From: Pseudofabraea citricarpa
Taxonomy: Eukaryota > Ascomycota > Leotiomycetes > Helotiales > Dermateaceae
Assembly: GCA_029641185.1 (NCBI GenBank)
Contig: JAPWGK010000034.1
Location: forward strand, 186,001 to 250,000
Direction: 5' to 3'
DNA: 64,000 bases
Below the pieces are notes generated by a model. That model made no database searches and was not told where the DNA came from. It saw only the letters and a list, made by a program, of their open reading frames with translations. The translations under genes were made by a program, and so were the position numbers. Of the stretch, positions 22,360 to 33,795 are shown in pieces (the stretch's first letter is position 1; each line of letters begins with the position of its first letter).

Positions 22360-24583
22360 ATGGATGTGGAGAGTGTAGTCGGCGCAGGGAGTGCGAGTTC
22401 CAAACGGCAACGCACTCAGCATACTCGCCAAACAATTGCCTACCCTAGGAAAAGAGCTTCAAAGGCATGTCAAACATGCCGGTTAAGGAAGACGAAATGC
22501 AACAACGAGCGTCCAGCGTGCGGATTCTGCCAGTCTTTGGGAGCAACTTGTGTGTATGAAGACACTAAAGATATCTCCACGTATGATTTCCTACACCCGA
22601 ATTTCGAACTATCACGATCTTCACGGATATTTGAAAGACAAGGCTGACGACACGTAAGATTGGATCCTGCAAGTCAGATGATTGTTGATCGACTTGATGA
22701 GATCCTTCAAAAACTGGATGAAAAGGAGTCATGGCCTGTACAGCGTCTCGAGCGACTGCTTGAACTCAGGAATATCAAGCCCGCTACTTCTTCCGACCTT
22801 ATTTCTGAATCCTTCTCAAACTCTGATGATAAAGTGAGACTGGCCACAGATCAGCATGCCAAGTCTACACTGGAATCCAACGACGACTTGAACTTGGATG
22901 TCAACATGATGACTCCGCCGTGTCGCACCTCCCCTGACGCCGTTCTTGACTGGCCTATATTCAAGGGACAATATAAGTGGGGTTATCTCAGCGACTTTCT
23001 ATTCAGTCGAGGATTTATGGAGTCGAAGTATCCGGCCAGTAATATGCAATTGTCTTCTGGTTCTGTGTTCGCATCTCCTTCATCAATAGACGAAGAGTCT
23101 GTGCCCAAACTTGTGGAGATCTTTCTATCCCGTGTTCATATCAAGTCTCCAGTCCTTGATGTTAATATTGCGAGAGAATATGCGAGAAGTGTCGCACAAG
23201 AAGGCGTTAGATGGACTGCGCCATCGTGTCTGGTCCTAATCATGAGCGCTTTAGGTTGTATTGCACGTCCGTTTGGCGATCTTTACAATCAGAAAGCTCC
23301 AACAGATAGTGCCCTCTCGTCTGATGTCATTCATGGTCCGTCCTTGGCTATTGGGAAAGTGTATTTCGAGGGAGCATGCAAGCGTATCGCTACGCTTGAA
23401 CCGAGCATATTAGCAACTCAGTGTATCTACCTTTGTGGGGTCTATGAGATGTATAACATAAAACCTTTACATGCGTGGAGGTGGTTTTCACAGGCCTCAT
23501 CAACGTTATTTATGTACTTGAAGTATCAGGATGCATTTACCCGCCAAAATCAGCATACTGGTCCAAGTTCAGATGCAGAGAGACTCGAAGCTAGTGTTTA
23601 CTGGTCAGCATATAAGTCAATGTGGTAAGGCAACTTTTGCACGGGTGTCGAGCTGGTGTTGACGAACGGCAGTGAACTACGAACCGAGCTACCACTACCA
23701 GCTTCATTGCTTTTTGAAGTCGAGTACCCGCACGTATTGCCTACTCCACCATCCAACTTTGCTGCTACTCTGGGATTTGAAAGCGCATCAAACTCATTAT
23801 TTGGTAACCCTTCAGAAAGTCTCTCGCAATTACAAAATCCCGAAACCAGTGCAGTCAAATTGCAGGAGCAAGCTTGGTTCTTTTATTTGACAGACATTAT
23901 CTTAAGCAGGCTTGGAACGAGGGTTCTTTTGAACTTGTTTGATACTGAGCACACTGGTTGGGATACGAGCAGAATTTACCAGATGATCAAAGCAGCAGAT
24001 GAGTTTGAACGACAATTAAATGACTGGTTAATATTTCACTCCATTCAGGCGGCTTTACTTTTAGAATGCCTGATCAAATTAACATGTTGCTAACCTGATT
24101 TTAAGGTTCGAAGGTCTACCCGAGCCCATTCAATTTGATGACTTCGATATCCGTCCAGATCACGAACTTCGTTTTACCGTGCAAGCACGCGCTCTTGAGA
24201 TAAAAGCTTGGCTTTACCGACCGTTTCTTTACTATGCCATTCACCACCAACCTCCATCCGATGTTGTAATACGAGTTAACCAGCTTGTTAGGAAGGCAAT
24301 CGACATTAGCATCCACTGGATACTTCTGCGGCCTGTCCGTCATCGGCATCATGGCAGCTGGTATGTGGGTAGGTTGGTGCTGAGTTCTGCACTCTCCATT
24401 ATTGCTACCGTCAAGGCAGGCATAGAATTGGAGTCATTGAACGACTGGGGTGATATTGTAAGGGAGGCTATTAGTGCAATGGAGTTTTGGGCGAAGGAAA
24501 GCCCTGATTTTGAGAGTGGAAGGGATATTTTGAAGGCATTTTATGCCGAGCTTGTAGATCAAGATGCTACCATTGAATTCTAG
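22360..24583 (+). CDS. Zn2Cys6 transcription factor (second regulator)
   Basis: There are four exons: 22360-22580, 22659-23624, 23673-24026 and 24106-24583, giving 672 residues. The zinc cluster is Cys37-x2-Cys40-x6-Cys47-x6-Cys54-x2-Cys57-x6-Cys64 within KACQTCRLRKTKCNN, preceded by a basic patch suited to a nuclear localisation signal. A short helix (VQRLERLLELR) may dimerise. The regulatory domain has the conserved block LATQCIYLCGVYEM, then YWSAYKSM/CELRTELPLP across intron 2, and DWFEGLPEPIQFD across intron 3. These are typical of the fungal-specific TF domain. It belongs to a different subgroup from the other two C6 proteins here, with different exon layout and motifs. The intron 3 donor GTTAAT is weak but is the only one keeping frame. 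Divergent from an MFS transporter, its likeliest target. Confidence 0.85.
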
Positions 24584-25230
24584 ACTTTTGAAGAAACACA
24601 GGCTGGCATGATACGACCACAAAAGCTTAGGCGCCTGTCAATTACTTAGGGATGTGAATTTTCGTGAACATGCATATCAGAAGGGAGTTCAAGGGTAAAA
24701 GCAAAGAACGAAGAATAAATCAAACAATTCTAAACCTTTTGAGAACCGAAAGACAACTGCGAAGGCGGACAGGTAAATATTCAGATAGACAAAGTATTTA
24801 CCAAGAGTGAACCACGCAAAAAGTCATGCAACGTCATGCTAAAATAAATTTAGATTTAGGATTTCAATCAAACAATATGGGAAAGCAACTAGTAACATAT
24901 AGACCACAAGAGCCAAGTTACTAGCGGGTATCATGCTGACAATTTTTGAACCCTCCCAGAAAATTGCTCCTCATCTTCATTTGTGCTGCTTCCCCGTACC
25001 ATTAAACTTGCTTCCTTCCTCGGACTTTCAGCAATCTGTATAAAAATTGTCAAAAATCAAGTTCTTGTCCACTCGAGCCTAAACCACGATTCTGAGTACA
25101 CATCCTTAAGCATTTGTATCACAATATGAATTCTCATGCGGTAAGTATGTAGTATCTTCAAAGCTATATTCTGGAGAGATGCTTTAGATATGTGATTGTG
25201 TCCCTATTTCTCTCTTTTTAATTGAAGCAA
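24584..25230. other. Intergenic, no gene seen
   Basis: This 647-bp spacer separates convergent stop codons. It is AT-rich with no ORF of note. Confidence 0.5.
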
Positions 25231-26484
25231 TCAGCTCTCGCTATCAGTCGATAATAATTCAATATCGTCGTTAGATATAAGTTCACTTTTGGGCCGCCCT
25301 GCTTCTACTGCAGCATCGTCGTCCGAAATGGAAATGTCGCTAGAATTTGCATCCTCGTCGACAACAAATTTGGATTGTGCTTCCCTAACAGTCTTGAATG
25401 GGTTCGAATTCAGAGTTGCCAGATTTGACAAAGTGGATACTAATTTTTTCCTGTCCCCAAAGTCCATTATTTCCGTCTCCGAGATAGTATCATCGATGCT
25501 AATGTCGCTTTTGCTGCCCTTGTTAGCGTCTGATAAGTCAAAGATATCTGATAGCTTCATCCCGAACTCCACATTCTCATCTGGAATCCTAACCAGACGT
25601 CGAGGGACACGACGTGAGAAATGTGTCGGGGGACGAATTGTGTGAGAATTTTCTAGATTGCGTGGGATGCGAAGCATGAAATGCCCTCGTGGTGGATGAT
25701 CAAGGTCCGGAATGATAATCTCGTGCATTTTTGAAGTAACGGAGGTAATCATTATCTTCACCGCGATGTTTCGTGGTTTTATTACAATCTCGGAAAGTTT
25801 CTCCATAATGAATCGCAGTCGTGGTGATCTCTCTTTGGCTCCGCGAAGGTCGTCAATGCTATCGATGATAATGCAAACGGTAGTGTTATCCGGTAATGTC
25901 CTTATAGCCTCCTAGAATATATTTAGTGTGATCTTTAAATTCGTCTTCGCCTCTTTGAAGGCATCAATATTAAAGTGGTCTGGCTTTTTCGCAATAATAG
26001 AAGGATATTGTTGGAGGATCTGGACGACAAACGAGTATAGCATCGTAAACTGGGACTCAAGGTGCATGGGCTCATCCTCATTCTGGAAAGAGCCCGAAAT
26101 GTCACAGTAGTAGAACAGTACTGTGTAACCCTCACTGTCGGCGGCTAAGGTTATATCAAATGCAAGTTCTGTAGTCCATCTAAGGGACGTTGGTGTTGCA
26201 AAACCATCAATCCACAGTGAGAATGACTCTTCAGACTCAACCCAAGCAGTAACCTCGGGCTTCTCCAAGACTCCAAGGTCAATGTATGATGTAAACTTAG
26301 AGATTTGTCTACTTGAACTCGTGTCCTTTTTAAAATGTTCCTCCACGTCCAGAATCTCTGGAAACAAACATTTCCTCAAAGTTGCACTATCCTGGGAAAC
26401 CTGTTTGTCGATCAATTTTCGACTACGCAGCTTATTCTCAATTGGCTTTCGTCGTGTTTCTTCTGCGACTATGTATTGTCGCAT
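25231..26484 (-). pseudogene. STAND/NACHT-like P-loop NTPase relative, interrupted by one in-frame TAG
   Basis: From ATG 26484 one reading frame runs to 25231 but is cut by TAG at 25912-25914. Restricted to what is seen, this gives 190 codons before and 226 after the stop. Upstream sequence contains SLWIDGFATPTSLRWTTEL, which sits where NACHT-like proteins have a Walker A loop but lacks the GxxGxGKT pattern. It continues into VLFYYCD. Just after the stop comes EAIRTLPDNT and TVCIIIDSIDDLRG, a convincing Walker B-like strand. The C-terminus is acidic and Ser-rich. No GT donor upstream allows the TAG to be spliced out with the adjacent AG. Because the same frame resumes with coherent family-like sequence, the stop looks like a recent C-to-T nonsense change. 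Its start abuts a truncated AAA gene on the other strand. Function unknown; readthrough or a short product is possible. Confidence 0.6.
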
Positions 26485-27723
26485 GAAATTCGTAAATTCA
26501 ATGGTTGCTAGCCATGTTGAACAAGATGCAAATCTGTTTAGGGATCTCGTCAATGGCAAAGGACAGGGTGTGGTGATACTTCTACATGGTATCTCGGGCT
26601 TCTTCGCTATTGTTAGAGGGTGCTGACAGATTGGTCTGGGACCTCCTGGCGTTGGAAAGATGTTCACTGCAAGTTTTCTTTAAGTCTATTTTATAAGCTT
26701 TTGTTAACATCATGAAATAGGCCGAGTGCATTGCAGATCTGTACGAACGACCACTGATCGCCATTACGTGTGGAGATATAGGTACCAACCCATATGTTCT
26801 TGAGGCAAAGCTCGATGAGGTGTTTCGAGGAGCCGAGGAATGGGGCGCTGTCTTACTATTGGATGAAGCAGATGTATTCTTGGCCGAGAGGAACTTAGAA
26901 AGTTTCAGAACGGAATGCGTTGGTCTCAAGTATGCCCGTATGTCGTCTCTCCCATAAAACCAATTGCTGACTGCTTCGAAGTCTTTCTTCGCACTTTAGG
27001 TATATACTACCAATACAATATGGAAAGAAACCGACAGCTGAGCTAAGTCCTTGCGTAGAATACTTGAATGGAATTCTATTTTTAAGAACAAATAGTAAGT
27101 CTCGCGGCTGTCATATGTAATGATATACTGCTGACTATCGGGTACTTTTTAGGAATTGGTACAATTGACGAAGTAACTTTCCTATCCACACTCAATTTCA
27201 TGTCACAAGACCTAACATTTAACAGGCATTCCAATCCCGTCTTCACGTCACTCTAGGCCTCGGTGCATTATCTGTCGAAGACCGCAAAAGCGTCTGGTAC
27301 AATTTCCTAGCAGGACTAAAGCACCTCCTCAAAAACGCACGCAAAGTCCTGATCAGGAAGTCCCGCAGCGACAGGGCCCAACAGCCACTAAACAGACGAC
27401 AAATCCGTAACTGCGTGCGCACTGCTCTCGTGCTCGCCAGAAAAGAAGAGGTGCCAGTCAACGAGAGTCATTTCGAGAAAATCATTCAGTTAGGCAACGA
27501 CCATACTAAATATCTTACAACACTTAAGAAAATGGATATGGATCATCTCACGGAGGCTATGGGCACTAGACTGAAGGTATTTTCAAAAGGGAGGAAACCT
27601 CCGTTAAGTCGACCGACAGCGGATCTTGTGAGAGGCACTAGACTAGCTTCTCCGATGGTAACGGAACAGGTGTCTCTCGAACGTGAGACGTTGTCAGAGA
27701 CTGAAAAGGATTTCCACATGTAA
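26485..27723 (+). pseudogene. 5'-truncated AAA+ ATPase gene
   Basis: This is a remnant of the fungal AAA-ATPase family that normally has a long N-terminal region. Visible pieces in order are LVNGKGQGVVILLHG, then 13 codons of unrelated sequence with TGA at 26624-26626, then GPPGVGKMFT (Walker A, about 26639-26668). An apparent GC-AG intron (26669-26720) leads to exon 26721-26937 with CGDIGTN and Walker B VLLLDEADVFLAE. Exons 26982-26999 (FLRTL), 27059-27094 (EYLNGILFLRTN), 27153-27172 (RIGTIDE) and 27226-27723 (AFQSRLHVTLG to the stop) follow. All downstream introns keep good signals and phase, so the 3' half has decayed little. No N-terminal domain precedes it; its left edge coincides with the divergent NTPase ORF start. 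Likely non-functional, or a short product starting after the TGA. Confidence 0.65.
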
Positions 27724-27926
27724 CTGTTTTTCTAGAAATCGCTGCTGCTAGGGATTTCAATTTGTGTTTTCTGAAATATCATTTCTGACAATTTTTTATC
27801 TTTATTCTCGTAATTGGAACTTGTTTATAATCTTAGATGAAGTTATGAATAAGTATTATCCTATCAAATTTATAGTTGAATAAATTATCAAGGGAAAAGA
27901 ATAGTTGTATTTAAGCAGTGTTCATT

Positions 27927-28937
27927 TTACAGCTTAGATACATGCACTGAACAAGGTAGTCCAATAGCCTTCTTTGTCTTATTCCATGATCTTATTCCGC
28001 GCCCCGCTAAAACTTCAGGGCCTGTAGCTTCTTCCTTCATCTCACGGTGGAACACCTCCATGCTCACCCATCCTTTCCAACCTTTATCGACCAGCCAAGT
28101 TCTCGTTATATCAATCATGGGTAGATAGCCGCCCTTCTCCGGTTCAAATGGGAACAATCTTCCAAACGGACACCAAAGTTCAGTCGGATCTTTATGGTCC
28201 ACGTAAGCACTGTGGCCTGGCAGGAGAGGCGGGTTTAGCCGTTCTGCATCGCTCAGTTGGATGTAGAATATCTTATCAATTGGACAATTCCTCATGAATC
28301 TTTCGAGACTCATCTTCAGTGCTGCGTCCCCGCCCGGGACTTTCCCTGATTTCGACCTCGGATCAGCCCACAAACGTGCAAGCACATGATATGTATCTAA
28401 GCAGAGACCGAAATTAGAGCGGTCAACAAGGTTGACAACTCGGACAGAGTCCTCCCATAATGCTATATGAACTCCCCAGGCCAAGGCCTCGTAGGCGAAC
28501 GATATACAGGGTCCACCTGTGGCTCCAAGGTCAGCCAAGAGTTGTAAATCACCAACGATGATGTCCCAGTCTCCAGATGCGTCCGGTTGGTAGATGCTCG
28601 GGATCTGAATCATGGATGTACCAAGAGCTCGCGCTAGAGCTATCCAGTCTCTGGCGATAGCCATACGTGTCGATAATGGGGTCGATGCTCCCTCAAAGTT
28701 TTCAAAAGGACATAGACTAACGATTGACAAGCCAACGCTATCACATATATTTTTGACAGCGATTGCGGCATCGAGCATCGAAAAAGAGCGAGACGTGGCG
28801 AATTTTTCGAGATCCGAATACACCATCTCAACACCAGCGAAGCCATTGAGGGCTGCGCTACGAAGCTTGCGATCCATCGTGTGTGATGAGTGCCAACCAA
28901 GTGAGATGGTAGCAATTGCAGGCTGATGATTCTTCAT
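27927..28937 (-). CDS. 3-dehydroshikimate dehydratase-like TIM-barrel enzyme
   Basis: This single-exon gene encodes 336 residues and belongs to the xylose-isomerase-like TIM barrel (AP endonuclease family 2) superfamily. The closest resemblance is to fungal 3-dehydroshikimate dehydratase (QutC/Qa-4). That enzyme converts 3-dehydroshikimate to protocatechuate in quinate catabolism and needs a divalent metal. Seen: ATISLGWHSSHTMDRKL at the N-terminus, FAGVEMVY, then candidate metal ligands in SFAYEALAWG (Glu), FGLCLDTYHV (Asp), YIQLSDAERL (Gln/Asp) and GWVSMEVFHREM (Glu). Length fits the family. No other qut genes are adjacent, so it may be a paralogue with a different sugar- or polyol-like substrate. 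It is flanked by the AAA remnant and a C6 regulator. Family confident, exact reaction less so. Confidence 0.78.
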   Translation of the reverse strand: MKNHQPAIATISLGWHSSHTMDRKLRSAALNGFAGVEMVYSDLEKFATSRSFSMLDAAIAVKNICDSVGLSIVSLCPFENFEGASTPLSTRMAIARDWIALARALGTSMIQIPSIYQPDASGDWDIIVGDLQLLADLGATGGPCISFAYEALAWGVHIALWEDSVRVVNLVDRSNFGLCLDTYHVLARLWADPRSKSGKVPGGDAALKMSLERFMRNCPIDKIFYIQLSDAERLNPPLLPGHSAYVDHKDPTELWCPFGRLFPFEPEKGGYLPMIDITRTWLVDKGWKGWVSMEVFHREMKEEATGPEVLAGRGIRSWNKTKKAIGLPCSVHVSKL

Positions 28938-29850
28938 AATTGCTGAACTTCTGATTAATCTAGTGTCTTTGACTGACAGAGAATTTTTCAGGCTTCAAAT
29001 ATGGCCAGCACTATGTGTTGTGATGAGAAGCCAAAGAGAAGAGTTATTGATTGCAAGCCGCCAAGCGTCGAACGATCGAAGCAGACAATGTATTTATTTC
29101 AAAGAAATCTACGATCAAGGGTTAAAAGTTATAGAAAATTAGATCATACTTCGGAAATGCCCTTATTCGTCGGAAGGGACATCGGCTCTAGTTCCGGCTG
29201 CTTGGGTAGAAGAATAATTGCTCAATGTCAAGGCAAATCCCGGAATTTCTGCCCGGGGGTTAAACCCGAGGAACCCTTTTGTCTCCCTCCCTTCCACGAA
29301 CATATTTCCATGGCGACTGACCACACAGATAAGCATGTAGCTTTTACTTCAATTCAAATCCAAGAATGTAGCTCTTCGAGTGCTCTTTCCCCAATAATGG
29401 TGCCTATTGAGTCAAACAAACTCTTTTTTCCGGCTCTCATCAGCTTGAAACGCTCTCTATTCAAAGTTAACTCCAACATACTAAATCTTTATGATTCTCG
29501 TGGTAGATTTGGTATGAAGACGAATAAAACTGAAAGTATGTTATTTGGTATCTATGAGCTCTATTCGGTTTGGTACCGGCGTCGTTTTCAAAGAGGTAGT
29601 CAAATGTCTACTTAGATACCTATGTTTTAATTGATATTTTACTAATCATAGTCACTAGTTATATTTTAATATAAGTAAAATTCTGAAGAGAACATTTGAG
29701 CGAACTATCGACGGTTTAGAGCTAGTTATCGGATTTACACGAGTAGTGTGAGTCAAATTGCATATGGAAGTAGTATGCATGTTTCAGGAACAGACTCTAG
29801 TGAAGTCTGGTAATCATAAGACAAGGAGTGCATTCTCGGTATTTTGGTTA
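28938..29850. other. Intergenic, promoter of the dehydratase-like gene
   Basis: This 913-bp spacer lies between two minus-strand genes. A 204-codon plus-strand ORF (29001-29615) lies here but shows no domain, splice or promoter support. A palindromic GGGTTAAACCC lies near 29265. No RNA gene was seen. Confidence 0.45.
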
Positions 29851-32800
29851 CTATTCCTTCTGCTGATCTGGAATAGTATTTAGCGGCATGGAATATAATC
29901 CATCCTCCCAGCTCCCACCAATGGGCTGACCGTTACATGCAAACATCCAATCAAGATCAAACCCCAGGTCCATTTCCTCATTTCCCTGACCACCACCGAA
30001 CTCTTGTTGCGAGGGAGTCAGTCCTTCAAAACTGTAAGAACCCCTAGATTCTACACTAGTGGAAAGTCGAGTTCTCTTTCTCGAGAAGTGGCGTGCTGAC
30101 TCAAGGCTAGGACCATGCAATTGCTGTGAAGAAACACCTTGTTTTCTTGACCTCGCACGATTTTCCCAGTCTCGTTGAAGCCGGATGAGATAATCTTTCG
30201 CTTGCTTGGCACTCTCCCAAGAAGGTCCGAACTCATCTAGCGCTCTAAAGCAAATGCCGAGGTGCATGGCGGTGGTTTCTTCCGGCTGCCCTTGATATCG
30301 CGATATACTCGCAAAAGTAAGCAATAATGCAGCTGAGCAAGTAATAGCCGCCCCTTGGATGTTCATACGTCGAAAAGTGTATTTGATTTCATACAGATAG
30401 AGCAGCTTTGCGATGGCGATGGCGGATTCAATGCACATTCGACGGGCATGGTTGTAACCAGGTCCCTGGGGTGGATATGGTTGTATGTAGCTTTTAGACA
30501 TCCAAGGTCGGTGGGCATGAATGATGTTATGGTAATGTTCCATGCTGTTGGTTAGGGTGAGCTGTGGTTAGGGCCTAAGATTTGAGCGGTTTAGCTTACT
30601 GTAAAAGGAGAACATGTGGGAGGTATGGGGTAGTATGGTCTGACAAATCTACTTGCAAGACTAACGGCAAGTTGGCTTTCCATTCCATAAGCTTTTGAGT
30701 TGTCCTTGCATTAAGTTCTTGTAACTGTTTGTTTGAAATTTTCACACTTCCATACCTGTATGACAATTGTTAGAGGTCCTTTCAAGTGTGATCAAAAAAA
30801 AAAAAAAGCGCTTACAGGACGTGACCAAGAGGCGCCATGATTTCGGTCAGAGTCACTCGTTCCTTGTTGAGCTCTTCAGTATAATCGGGAATGGGTGTGT
30901 GTATCTCAACAGATTTTGCCGATACGTAAGGGACCCACTGGCCTGGTTCTTTGAAGTTCAAGTCATCGCCTGGTTTCCCAACTGTAACATCCTCCGTATT
31001 GATTCGGAATGGTCTACCGAGATAATAACTCCAAAAGCTATTTCTGATGTTAATAAAGAAAACTCTACAAGGCTCAAGCACCTGATGCTCACCTATCAAC
31101 GGTAAATGTGCCCCAAAACACGGTGCGACGAAGCTCTACCTCAGCTACACTCAAAGCTCCGCTAGTAATATAGCGCGACACATCTACATGTAAAGCTAGG
31201 TCAAATGCAAGACGCATTGCCATTCCTGAGGGGTAATTAGGACAACTTTGCTAGCGCAAAATTTTGATGCGCATACATACCACTATATAACCACCCTCTA
31301 GCATCCCGTTTACATCCGATATCATGAGCACTGAGAACTACCATGGCTTGAATGGTAGCCACGTTGGGGCAGTCCAACTCGATCTCAAGAAGTGCCTTTG
31401 CTCTGTCGCCGAAAAAATCTGAAAGTGATTTGGGAAAGGTGATAAACGTAGGGTGGTGCCGAGGTTCGAAGGCAGCCCCTAAACAGCACCTTGATTATTG
31501 TCTCAGCATAATTTGAAGCCTGAAAAGAACTATAGTCAAACAGGAGGTTACTAACATAGAGTTTCTGAGCGCTTCGGAATAATAAGGAGTGTCTTCTTTC
31601 CTGTCCTTCCATTTTACCTTCGCATCCAAGTACATCTGTCGATCCACAACGTGGAAACTGGGGTCTTGCCAAGTGAAATATAAACTAATCAAGTGTTCTT
31701 CAATCTCCGGTGGGACGGTCTTGTTCAGACCAAGAATATTGAGATGTTCGTTGCCATTATCTCGAACCGTCCGGTGGATAGTTAGATTGTCTGAGACTGG
31801 CATCTCTATGAGATTAAAATTCGAGGTGGCACCGTAATATCGAATCTGTCCGTCCGATCCGATGTGTAGAGTGCCCATCCTTTCGGAAAGTCGTTCAACT
31901 AACTCTTCTTCCATATGGTCTGACCCGATACTATTATCGAGAACGGCTTGTCCATCATCGTCCGCGGATGCAGGATGACTGAGGGAGTCGTTGAGGTCAG
32001 CCGGTAATATATGAACAACCTTTTGTGTATCCAATGTAGCATTTAGAAATTGCATAGGAATTATAACATCAGCCGCAGTTTCGGCGCTCCAATTGCACCT
32101 AGAACCATCGGCATCAACTATTCCCGATGTGAAAGTATCTTGATGGCTTGCTAGAGGCGTATCATTTCGGTCCAGCCCACCATGAAGTCTCTCGACCACT
32201 TTGGCGGATGCAGTAGAATTCGGAGGAGATTCGACTGCTTCATTGACCCCGTGTAAATCTGAGAATTCATGAATATTTGGTTCTTGATGTTGCTCAGGAA
32301 ATTCGTTTGTTCTCACTGTCACACTTGGCTGGCTAGACTGCGCACCTGTTAATGGAGAACTGACAGGAGGAAACACTTGTGGTGGCTCTAGATCAGCGCA
32401 ATTCCATTGCTGTTCCAAAGAAGCCTGGACTTGCGTGAGCCCCAGTGTATCTAATATTTTCTTCAACGTCGTGTCTACATCTGTTGGCATGGGTGGAACT
32501 TCCAAGCCATTGCTCTCGATGTGTTGGCAAAGTTGGCTGACTCGAGAAGATAATAGTTCAATAGCCACTCGAAGTGACAATCTAGAATGACGTTATTGTT
32601 TAGATACCCCAAGGAACAGCCGTCCGGACGAAACAGCAGGGTCAATATCCTTCATATACCTACTTTCTCTTGTCTTCTCCCTTCTGGTAGCGACACTCTT
32701 TGCCCTTGGTAGTGCAATTACGGCATGCCGGGGTCATACCATCACACTGTCACTTCCGTGTCAATAATACAAGCCGGTGAGGGGGTTGGCTGAAGATACC

Positions 32801-32889
32801 TTCACCTTGCTTTCTCGACATGATCTGCACGCAGTTGTGACATGCTTCCGCTTCGACTGCTCTTTCATCTGAGATGGCATGGCCAGCAT
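29851..32889 (-). CDS. Zn2Cys6 transcription factor (third regulator, paralogue of the 12.3-kb one)
   Basis: There are eight exons: 32800-32889, 32664-32746, 31556-32581, 31281-31489, 31093-31225, 30816-31037, 30600-30755 and 29851-30544. They give 870 residues. The zinc cluster is Cys21-x2-Cys24-x6-Cys31-x6-Cys38-x2-Cys41-x6-Cys48 (ACRSCRESKVKCDGMTPAC). The first ATG of the frame (32889) is used; 32880 is the alternative. A long, low-complexity linker (exon 3) precedes the regulatory domain, with NSM/CCLGAAFEPRHHP, DARGWLYSG/MAMRLAFDLALH and SFWSYYLGRPFR across junctions. Exons 2, 5 and 7 are 83, 133 and 156 nt with the same phases as the matching exons of the 12312-14883 gene. This indicates common descent. 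The C-terminus is acidic and may activate. Divergent from an MFS transporter across a 906-bp promoter. Confidence 0.87.
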
Positions 32890-33795
32890 GCAGACATTTC
32901 CTTTATGTCCAATGAGGTTACACAACTTTTGATTGAGGTCGTGAATGCTGATTTAGCGGAGGAATATTTTGATGTACAACTGAACCCCGCCCCCGCACAC
33001 ATGGAGTGTGGCTAAGACCGCCTAAGCAGCCGACAATTAGCCGACCAACGGCCACAGAAATTACCCCATTTCCCCATACTGTATAGGATCATAGACCCAA
33101 ACGTACAATCATCTCGATGAATGGGAAAGTAACAAATGCTTGCAATGTAGTGCTCTAATACATATACCAGATTCTAGTTTTTGCGTGAGCAGTCCGGAAA
33201 TATAGTCCGAGATCCGACCTCCCTCCCACACGGCAGTTCCTCTCGCTTAAAGTCCTCGGGATTTGGAATCCGGGCAAGATTAATGGCTTAACTTGACAAG
33301 TGATCCAGCAGGTAATCTGTTTGGCACTTTCCTTTGGAATAATATCAATTGATGATTAAATGCATCTAAGATGGTTATAAGAATAAAAAAAAAATCACTC
33401 TTGTTTTCGTGATAAATAGTAAACTGCGACACAAGATCTAAAAATTTACAGTTTCCTCGTTGTTTTGCGTTCCAGGAGTCGATAGAAGGGGTTAATTCTT
33501 ACGATTTTAATGCCTACCCATTTCCGACAGCCTACTATAAACTGTAACTGGAACCCTGGATTAAGTGGATATGTGACCTTGGCTATTAAGGTGCTGCTAT
33601 AAACAGTGCATTCTACCCCAGAATTGTCAACCCCGGATTTCCATTAACCTCTTACATTTTACTTATTCTTACTTGTGTCCCTAATACGAGACAAAGTGTC
33701 CTTATTTGAATCTTGTCATATCCTGCCTTCTTCTTTGATGCAACATACCATCACCAAATTTCTGTCGATTTCACATTCGAATCAGACAACTAGCT
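32890..33795. promoter_or_regulatory. Divergent promoter C6 regulator / MFS with CGG-N9-CCG
   Basis: This 906-bp region lies between divergent starts. CGG-N9-CCG at 33195-33209 is an inverted triplet pair of the type bound by Zn2Cys6 dimers, with another CCG just downstream. TF binding and co-regulation are inferred. Confidence 0.45.

Noticed and set aside
26485..26667. Upstream extension of the minus-strand NTPase ORF
   Set aside because: These codons are the exact antisense of the AAA Walker A region, so the real start is taken at 26484.
29001..29615. 204-codon plus-strand ORF
   Set aside because: Intronless, with composition unlike neighbouring proteins, no recognisable motif, and it overlaps the dehydratase promoter. 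A chance ORF is more likely, though transcription would change this.
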